Below the pieces are notes generated by a model that was not told the origin of the DNA, searched no databases, and saw only the letters and a list, made by a program, of their open reading frames with translations. Shown here piece by piece: positions 59,201 to 64,000 of a DNA stretch of 64,000 nucleotides. Every line of letters begins with the position of its first letter. Position 1 is the first letter of the stretch. The stretch is from Oreohelix idahoensis (taxonomy: Eukaryota; Mollusca; Gastropoda; Stylommatophora; Oreohelicidae): contig JAMPIV010009905.1 in NCBI GenBank assembly GCA_024509875.1, positions 5,001-69,000 on the forward strand. Reading direction: 5' to 3'. The translations under genes and the position numbers were made by a program.

Positions 59201-60093
59201 TTCACTCCATGAATGCGACCGATGATAAGATCAGCGATCGGATTCGGCAAGAGACATGCTTGCACATCTCCTGTAAAGAAAGGAGTAGCAATATTGATAA
59301 TGGCAGTGGAGTACTTCTCCAATGTGCCACTAAATGTTACACATTTGACTACATTGCCTGTGGCTCGAGAAGGATTTACGAGCGACTGCCTCACTCCGAT
59401 GGTAGTGCACCCCGAATCGAAAAGAATTGATACCGGAGTACCGTCTATTAGACCCCTATTGAAGACAAGAGCACCCCTTCCATTATGCGCGATTGACGCA
59501 GGGAGAGCGGGAAGCGGGTGACCACAGCTTAAAGTAGAAACTGTGGTTGGATCGAACAATGTTTTGCATTGCGAACACTGAGATGCTCTATCAAAATTGA
59601 AAGCAGAACATCCTACATTATTAGTCTTTTTTATCATTATTCTGACTACCGGCCTTATGGAACTCTTGTTGTGCAGAGTTAGACTGGTAATGAGATTTAC
59701 CATGTCTTTTGTGTTGTGATCTACCTCGGTTATAATTGCCTCTATAATTATTATTTCTTCTGTCATAACCCCTATTTGCGTTTGAATCATAATATTCATG
59801 ATCATAATCATCATGCTCATTATAATGAGTATCCCTGTAATGTTGGTTTTGTTGTTTCCATGAAGAACTTGGGTAGTTCCTATAGTTACTCCCTTTTCGG
59901 AAATTTCTATAATTATGGGCACCCCTCGCGTATCGAGGACTGTCAGCCCTATTCCAGTTCTTCGAAGAAGAACCCTGGTTTGAATGGTTACCTTGGTTTT
60001 GATACTTATTCCAATTAACCTTTTTATCAAATTTATTTTGAGCTCCTTGGAATTTGTGTGAGTAATTATGATTATATTCTGTTGCTGAAGCAA
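56239..60093 (-). CDS. pol: Element C Pol: protease-integrase-RT-RNase H (Gmr1-like gypsy)
   Basis: One uninterrupted minus-strand frame. Upstream of about 59640 it overlaps gag in the +1 frame and is probably not translated alone. Authentic Pol begins near NNVGCSAFNFD, with a Cys-rich patch (CSQC then LSCGH) before the protease (LFDSGCTT, near 59415). Integrase follows: HHCC at about 58870-58700 (HDSQCAGHMG then CRSCKVC), catalytic Asp in MAIDIIGPF, Asp in LSDHGTQ, Glu in GMVERLN, and a GPY/F module (WKGPYDVISKV). RT comes after integrase: LCVDYRKLNQVT, FFTKLDLSKGYWQVP, the catalytic YLDD near 57040, then SLLGLIQFYGRFI. RNase H has LRSDASS, DRELLAMVW and ETDQKAL. All key residues are present. 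The copy-type order in a gypsy-class protein is the Gmr1 hallmark. Expression probably needs a +1 shift at the end of gag. Confidence 0.92.
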   Translation of the reverse strand: MLQQQNIIIITHTNSKELKINLIKRLIGISIKTKVTIQTRVLLRRTGIGLTVLDTRGVPIIIEISEKGVTIGTTQVLHGNNKTNITGILIIMSMMIMIMNIMIQTQIGVMTEEIIIIEAIITEVDHNTKDMVNLITSLTLHNKSSIRPVVRIMIKKTNNVGCSAFNFDRASQCSQCKTLFDPTTVSTLSCGHPLPALPASIAHNGRGALVFNRGLIDGTPVSILFDSGCTTIGVRQSLVNPSRATGNVVKCVTFSGTLEKYSTAIINIATPFFTGDVQACLLPNPIADLIIGRIHGVKECTPQQISNWENVNMQSANAVITRAQALNMPQSSHSEDNDAQIQDDSLEISHDSFIKQQEDDPTLKKFFTLATKGDPNKDTNRKSWITMRNGVLVRMVQDSAKSIHSPILVPKNMRVKILQHAHDSQCAGHMGFSRTKSRVLASFFWPAVNKDIRIYCRSCKVCQEVKSRGPRHAAPIQAADIPIRPFQKMAIDIIGPFKIKSARGHKFILTCVDMCTRWPEAVPLKSITTADIADALWLIFSRLGFPAEILSDHGTQLISDTMSQVMSTLKIERSLSSIYHPMSNGMVERLNRTLKNLLGKITEDHPQDWDRVLPAALFAYREVANEHTGFSPFELVFGAKPRGPMSLLHDLITADNIVDDTKSSYEYVIALRHKIIEACKLATASSEFAKQKAREFANKKRCLRQLCPGDKAFVLLPCRENRLLISWKGPYDVISKVSDVDYIVDIDGKHKTFHINMLTEFHERPDYLQPVFQATDDFPVQHGHYSSLSVIQDEETSFSDVNLPFPMIPLHSNESWKDVAISPKLSPGKQKQVSTMLEQFQDVLTDIPGQTDVIQHDIILTDHTPIRVRPYPIPIHFQAQVEKELDEMIELKIIEPSTSAYSSPMVIVRKKDNNIRLCVDYRKLNQVTKFDAEPMPLLEELLTRLSNSHFFTKLDLSKGYWQVPLSEHAKPFTAFSTPTGLFQWNFMPFGLMNAPATFVRMMRRILSHRSDVIAYLDDICLFSDTWEDHCNGLNELFSILREHNLTAKPSKACIGFSEISFLGHRVGHGFLKTEDHNTSKILNISIPKTKKQVRSLLGLIQFYGRFIPNLSSIMSPLSSLLKKGSPNVVHWTQECQSSLDKVKTMFSTSPILVLPSKDKTFILRSDASSTGIGAALMQEYSGTLHPVMYISRKLNAAEKNYSVLDRELLAMVWSILKLQRFLLGAHFIVETDQKALTAIQSKNLKSARSTRYAIALQPFHFSVRAIRGSENVMADILSRCPHDS

Positions 60094-61120
60094 CTGGCAT
60101 ACTCTCTTTAATGTTAGTGTTACTAAGAATTATGTCAGGGTGTGCCGTGGCATACTGATCACAATATTCTTCCATTTGCTTTAATGTACTAGGTTTACGC
60201 TCATGTAAAAACTCTAGGAATGGTTTATTTACCGAAGACATGACTTTGTCTCTTAGCAATAAATCCGTAAGACCATCAAATGTTTTCTCTATTTTGGATA
60301 ATTCAATCCATCGTGAGAGTGCAAGTCGTGCTTTTGAAATGAATTCTGAGAATTCTACACCTACCTCAGGTCTCATTGTTTTAAACAAAAGACGATAACC
60401 TTCCTCTGACAGCTGATATCTCTTTATTAAAGCTGCCCTGATAGCATCATAATTATCTTTGTCGGCCTCTTCAACCAAAGATAACTTAGTCAGAGACTCT
60501 CCTTTTAGATTTTCAGATAACTGATTCACATACTGTGATTTGTCAACATTATGTGCTCGACAAGCACGTTCAAATCTAGAAAGCCAAAATGTTATGTCAT
60601 CACTGGAAGGGTTGAACGCTGGCACCTTGACCTTATAATTAAAGGGTTTACCATTACCACCAGATGCCTGATTAACATTACTCATATTTGTCAATCTTAA
60701 TTTCTCTAACTCAAATTCATGTTCTCTTATTGCTTTTCTCTCTTCAGCTTCTCTATCTAATCTTCTTTCTTCAGCAGCAGCTTCTAATTTTTTCTGTTCA
60801 GCAGCAGCTTCCAATTTTTTCTGTTCTGCAGCAACTTCCAATTTTTTCTGTTCTGCAGCAGCTGCAGCTTCTAATTTTTTCTGTTCTGCCACAAATCTTC
60901 TTTCCTCCACCTGCATCTGCAATTTCTTTTGTTCAGCAGCAGTATCAGCTTCTCTTTCTAATCTTTTCTCTTCAGCCACAGCTTTTCTCTCTTCTGCAGC
61001 AGCTTTTCTCTCTTCAGCAGCTAATGCTTTGTCATATTGAGCAACAGCCCATTCTTCTAAATCTTTACCTGTTTTATCAAGGGCTTTCCCTTGTGCAATA
61101 AAGTAATCTAATGTAGACAT
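59621..61120 (-). CDS. gag: Element C Gag
   Basis: A 499-residue intact ORF starting MSTLDYFIAQGKALD. Residues 25-150 are a Lys/Glu/Ala-rich repetitive helix built from AAEQKKLEAAAEQKKLE-type units, predicted coiled coil. Residues 160-340 form a capsid-like region (FWLSRFERACRAHNV, LSENLKGES) with SCAN-like helices (EFSEFISKARLALSRWIEL, LLLRDKVMSSV). The last 130 residues are rich in Tyr, Asn, Arg and Gly (RNFRKGSNYRNY, RGNYNRGRSQ). They lack a CCHC zinc knuckle, so RNA binding may rest on this RG/Y-rich tail. It ends DKKD-stop, with an A6 run just before the stop; pol lies in the +1 frame. The ATG at 61120 is the first after the leader. Confidence 0.88.
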   Translation of the reverse strand: MSTLDYFIAQGKALDKTGKDLEEWAVAQYDKALAAEERKAAAEERKAVAEEKRLEREADTAAEQKKLQMQVEERRFVAEQKKLEAAAAAEQKKLEVAAEQKKLEAAAEQKKLEAAAEERRLDREAEERKAIREHEFELEKLRLTNMSNVNQASGGNGKPFNYKVKVPAFNPSSDDITFWLSRFERACRAHNVDKSQYVNQLSENLKGESLTKLSLVEEADKDNYDAIRAALIKRYQLSEEGYRLLFKTMRPEVGVEFSEFISKARLALSRWIELSKIEKTFDGLTDLLLRDKVMSSVNKPFLEFLHERKPSTLKQMEEYCDQYATAHPDIILSNTNIKESMPVASATEYNHNYSHKFQGAQNKFDKKVNWNKYQNQGNHSNQGSSSKNWNRADSPRYARGAHNYRNFRKGSNYRNYPSSSWKQQNQHYRDTHYNEHDDYDHEYYDSNANRGYDRRNNNYRGNYNRGRSQHKRHGKSHYQSNSAQQEFHKAGSQNNDKKD

Positions 61121-61490
61121 CTTGTCTTCTTAAATCAGAAACCTGAAAAAGCAAATAAATTACCCTATTTCACTTTCATGGGAGACAAGTCTATACTATA
61201 GACTTAGTCTTAGTGAAAAAAAACTTGTATGGTTATTTTGTTTATACTATAACCAATGATAACTTGAGTACCTGTGGAAATAATAACTGTATATCCCACA
61301 TACTGTGGGAGACAAGCCTTACAAAGGTCTTGTATACTTGCTTAATGTAACCAATGATCACTTGAGTACCTGTGGAAAATAATATTTCCTATCCCAATCA
61401 CTGTGGGAGACAAGCCTTACAAAGGTCTTGTATACTTGCTTAATGTAACCAATGATCACTTGAGTACCTGTGGAAAATAACATATACATT
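61121..61490 (-). repeat. Element C leader with 98-bp tandem repeats
   Basis: Units containing CTGTGGGAGACAAGCC begin at 61303 and 61401, and a diverged third begins near 61179 (CATGGGAGACAAGTC). Each unit ends near ACCTGTGGAAAATAA. They lie between the 467-bp repeat and the gag start, where a leader or the rest of a longer LTR would be. Confidence 0.8.
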
Positions 61491-61957
61491 CATAACTCAC
61501 TTTAAACCTTTAACAGGGCCAGCTCTTGGAAAACACAGCCATTTCTCGGCGGCTACTTCGGAACTCATCACGACTCGTTAAGACAACCCATACTTCCGCT
61601 AGAGCGGCATAACAAGAATATAGTCCTGCCTACCCATCCAAAATATACAATACAGGACTGATTCTACTTGTACTAATAATATGTAATACATATGAATTCA
61701 GGCCATAAACATAACAAGTAAAATTAATCTATTTTCCGGCCCGAACAAATAAGGACGGACATGAGTTCAATATCCATGCGCCGAATCAATATCAAGAACG
61801 ATCACTCCTGTAATCAAAAGTGTAAATTAATCATGAATTATCTAGCTTTACCATAGAAAGCATTTTCATACACAAATGAATGAATGTATATATATTTTCC
61901 ATATTAAATAGCCATATCGTATTTTTGTAATATGTGCGTCAAAATATGCACGCAACA
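61491..61957 (-). repeat. Element C 5' LTR (467-bp repeated part)
   Basis: Matches 54280-54746. It starts TGTTGCG on the minus strand at 61957. The sequence beyond 61957 belongs to LTR L3, into which C appears to have inserted. Confidence 0.8.
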
Positions 61958-63970
61958 ATATCTAAATTAATATATAACAATATAGGGCATAAAGGCAAAG
62001 ATAAGAAAGTACAAAAGAATTTTCTGCTAGAAAGGTTGGTATTGTCTACGCCTCCAGATTATTATTTGCTAACGAATAGCCGAACAAAACGGTACCCAAT
62101 TTTTCAAATTCGCCCTTGACATAAACACCCACTTTTTCTAGTTCTAAGAAAATATTTGCCTAAAATGCATTGTGGAACGAGGCGGGGCAAGGAAAGATGA
62201 AATGCTAATTCGTTTCGCATTGATTTTAAACTAAAAGCCAACACTAGCACATTGGCAAGCCTTGCCTTAGGGGTTTCCCCAAATACAATGAAAAAAGTTA
62301 GAATTGTGGACACTACGTCATGTAAACATATAAGCTCTTATTATGAATGACCTAAGCTCTCGTAATTAGCTTGAAAGTACATGAGAAAAGAATTGAACAG
62401 GAGGTAGTTAAAATCAACAACTAACATGGAAAAAATTATGGAATTTTGAACTAAGCCACATAGCCCCTTAAAAATTGTATATTCGCGTACCTGAAGACTT
62501 GCTGACCAAGAATATGTAAATTAATATGAAACAAATATAAAGGTATGTTATCAGGCACTCGCAGGAAATAAAGAAGTAGAACACCAGACAACAGAAAAAC
62601 AACAGACTGTTGTTTTTCTGTTGTCTGGTGTTCTACTTCTTTATTTCCTGCGAGTGCTGACTTTATATTTGTTTCAGGTTTCCCTCCCTTATTTGTAATA
62701 AATGTTTGACCAAGAATATGTTATTAGTTATATAAATAGTCCCTTAACTAATTAAATATTCATAAAACAATACATAGAGATCAGAGATACTGTCAGGTCA
62801 AGTCATATCTGCTTAGATTGGATCGCATATTTTTTGGGAAAAAAGTAGGTGACAGATAGGCTAACATAGTACAGCGAATCCGATTGGGTGTCATTTGAAG
62901 TGAGACTAAACATTATTGGCTGACCTTTGAATAAACATAAATAACCTAGAAACGTAGGAAAAGTTTGAATGATATTTTTGAAAAGACTGTTTACCCTTGT
63001 AAAATTAATAGCGATTGGCTAACTGAATCGATATTGTCAGAATAAGCGTTAAGGGGACGCCATTTCTAAGAAAATTTTCAACAGTGATTGATGAGAGCAG
63101 GCTGTACTTTTAAATACATTTCTGGACAGCCTGGGCAATAAAACAGATCGAAACTGTGTCAGTCATCTTCTCTGTGTGTATTTCATTGAACATTGTGGTA
63201 AGCTTGACATTTATTAACCTGTATTTTATATAAAAATTGAATGTGAAATAATAAAATATGTATGGACATGAGTGGGTCTATAGCGAACATGAGGCAAAGC
63301 CTAAAGATTGATCCCCCATGTGATAGTCTGTCAGAGAGGTGTAAAACTACAAGAATAGGTATGATTGTCATAAAGGAGCATAACACCTATCCTATTATAT
63401 GGAAGAGATTACAGCTGGAATTGCAGTGGCGTTGTAACTATTAGGGAAAGGAATACTGGTGTATATTGTCACATCAAAAGAAAATGGTGGCATCGGTTTG
63501 TATAAGGATATGATCCTTTTGTTTGTTTGTAATGTACATGTCCTTAACTGTGGACTATTAGTGTATGCTAGATATTACGAAGGATGCATACCTTCACATT
63601 TCAGAGGTCCTGGGTACTGACGTTAATGTGGTACCAAACGCTTGAAAATTGATTGATTCAAGACTCTGCCTGTTTACTGAGAGCCCATGCTAGTGGCCAT
63701 TGCCTAGCAAACAGGGAACAGATTGTCAAGCGAGCAGAGGAAAGGTTCATCTTATATTCTACGGCCAAGATAAGTTCTCGTTCGGCACCTGAAAGCTCAA
63801 CTACAGAACTTTAAAAGAACGATCTTATGACAATGAAAAAACTGGGACAAATATTTAATAGTTCCACAAGTGACAAAATAGAAACAAACATTTCCAAAAG
63901 GACATGATTTAAAACAACAAACTAGTAGTATCACCAGTATTACCTTAAAGTAGGAGAACACTACATAAAT
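61958..63970 (+). mobile_element. LTR copy L3 (A-related family), incomplete at the window end
   Basis: Inverted match to L1 (8020-543). It also matches element A LTR in the promoter-to-donor region (ATTGTGGTAAGCTTG near 63192 against 26944) and in the GTAAAACTACAAG/GTAACTATTA stretch. No coding sequence. The left end is cut by element C and the right end probably continues past the window. Confidence 0.6.
62555..62657. repeat. Perfect 51-bp-arm palindrome made of two SINE tails
   Basis: The arms at 62555-62605 and 62607-62657 are exact reverse complements around a single A at 62606. Both arms are the CTGTTGTTTTTCTG...TTCTACTTC tail of SINE family S1, facing outward, and the tail continues past both arms. 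It lies inside LTR L3. Confidence 0.9.
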
Positions 63971-64000
63971 AGATTCGATTAATAATTTTATATATATATG

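Noticed and set aside
59640..60093. N-terminal 150 residues of the element C pol frame as real protein
   Set aside because: Ile/Met-rich out-of-frame reading of the gag tail; recognisable Pol starts only near 59640.
61491..61957. Exact LTR limits and TSD for element C
   Set aside because: The repeated 467 bp ends GAGTTATG and not CA, and flanks show no duplication, so I report the repeat only and leave the true LTR end open.
1..64000. CRISPR array, operon, origin or phage-type system
   Set aside because: No regularly spaced repeats, no bacterial gene density and clear eukaryotic transposons throughout.

Overview
This is eukaryotic, transposon-dominated DNA. I find no intact host gene, no rRNA, no functional tRNA, no CRISPR array and no bacterial-style operon. 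Mariner and Tc1 DNA transposons, an RTE-like LINE, several tRNA-derived SINEs and gypsy-class LTR elements together suggest a large, repeat-rich animal genome. An arthropod such as a big-genome insect is my best guess, but the sequence does not prove it.

Layout. 1-8.0 kb: an old minus-strand LTR (543 to about 8020) split by a plus-strand LTR (about 2691-4300) and by an RTE-like LINE (4338-7570) with a 13-bp target-site duplication (TSD). 8-25 kb: dispersed repeats, a foldback family (three copies), four tRNA-like SINE units, a Tc1 relic (12366-13593), a mariner relic (14707-16043) and unassigned AT-rich DNA.

25.5-49.9 kb is one nested structure. A LINE 3' end (25520-25635 plus 49605-49870) is split by a solo LTR, H1 (4-bp TSD CTCT). 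H1 is split by gypsy element A (LTRs of about 2.3 kb, internal region 28205-32945). The 3' LTR of A is split by element B (33726-47259, 5-bp TSD ATAAC). B is a tandem LTR-internal-LTR-internal-LTR array. Each internal region is 4976 bp and carries one long coiled-coil ORF and no polymerase.

49.9-54.3 kb is unassigned DNA with one SINE and a loose set of minus-strand ORFs. 54.3-61.96 kb is gypsy element C on the minus strand. Its gag and pol are uninterrupted, its repeat ends are 467 bp, and a second solo LTR (H2, 4-bp TSD GAAT) sits between pol and the 3' LTR. 61.96-64 kb is another LTR of the family seen inverted at 543-8020, holding a 51-bp-arm SINE palindrome.

The most notable biology is that A and C are clearly different elements, yet both order pol as protease-integrase-reverse transcriptase-RNase H. 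Integrase before RT is the Ty1/copia order in gypsy-class proteins, as described for Gmr1-like elements. Both also have a Gag with a long charged helix followed by a SCAN-like capsid region. B has LTRs but no pol, so it would need enzymes from another element; A- or C-type elements are possible donors, but nothing in the sequence links them directly.
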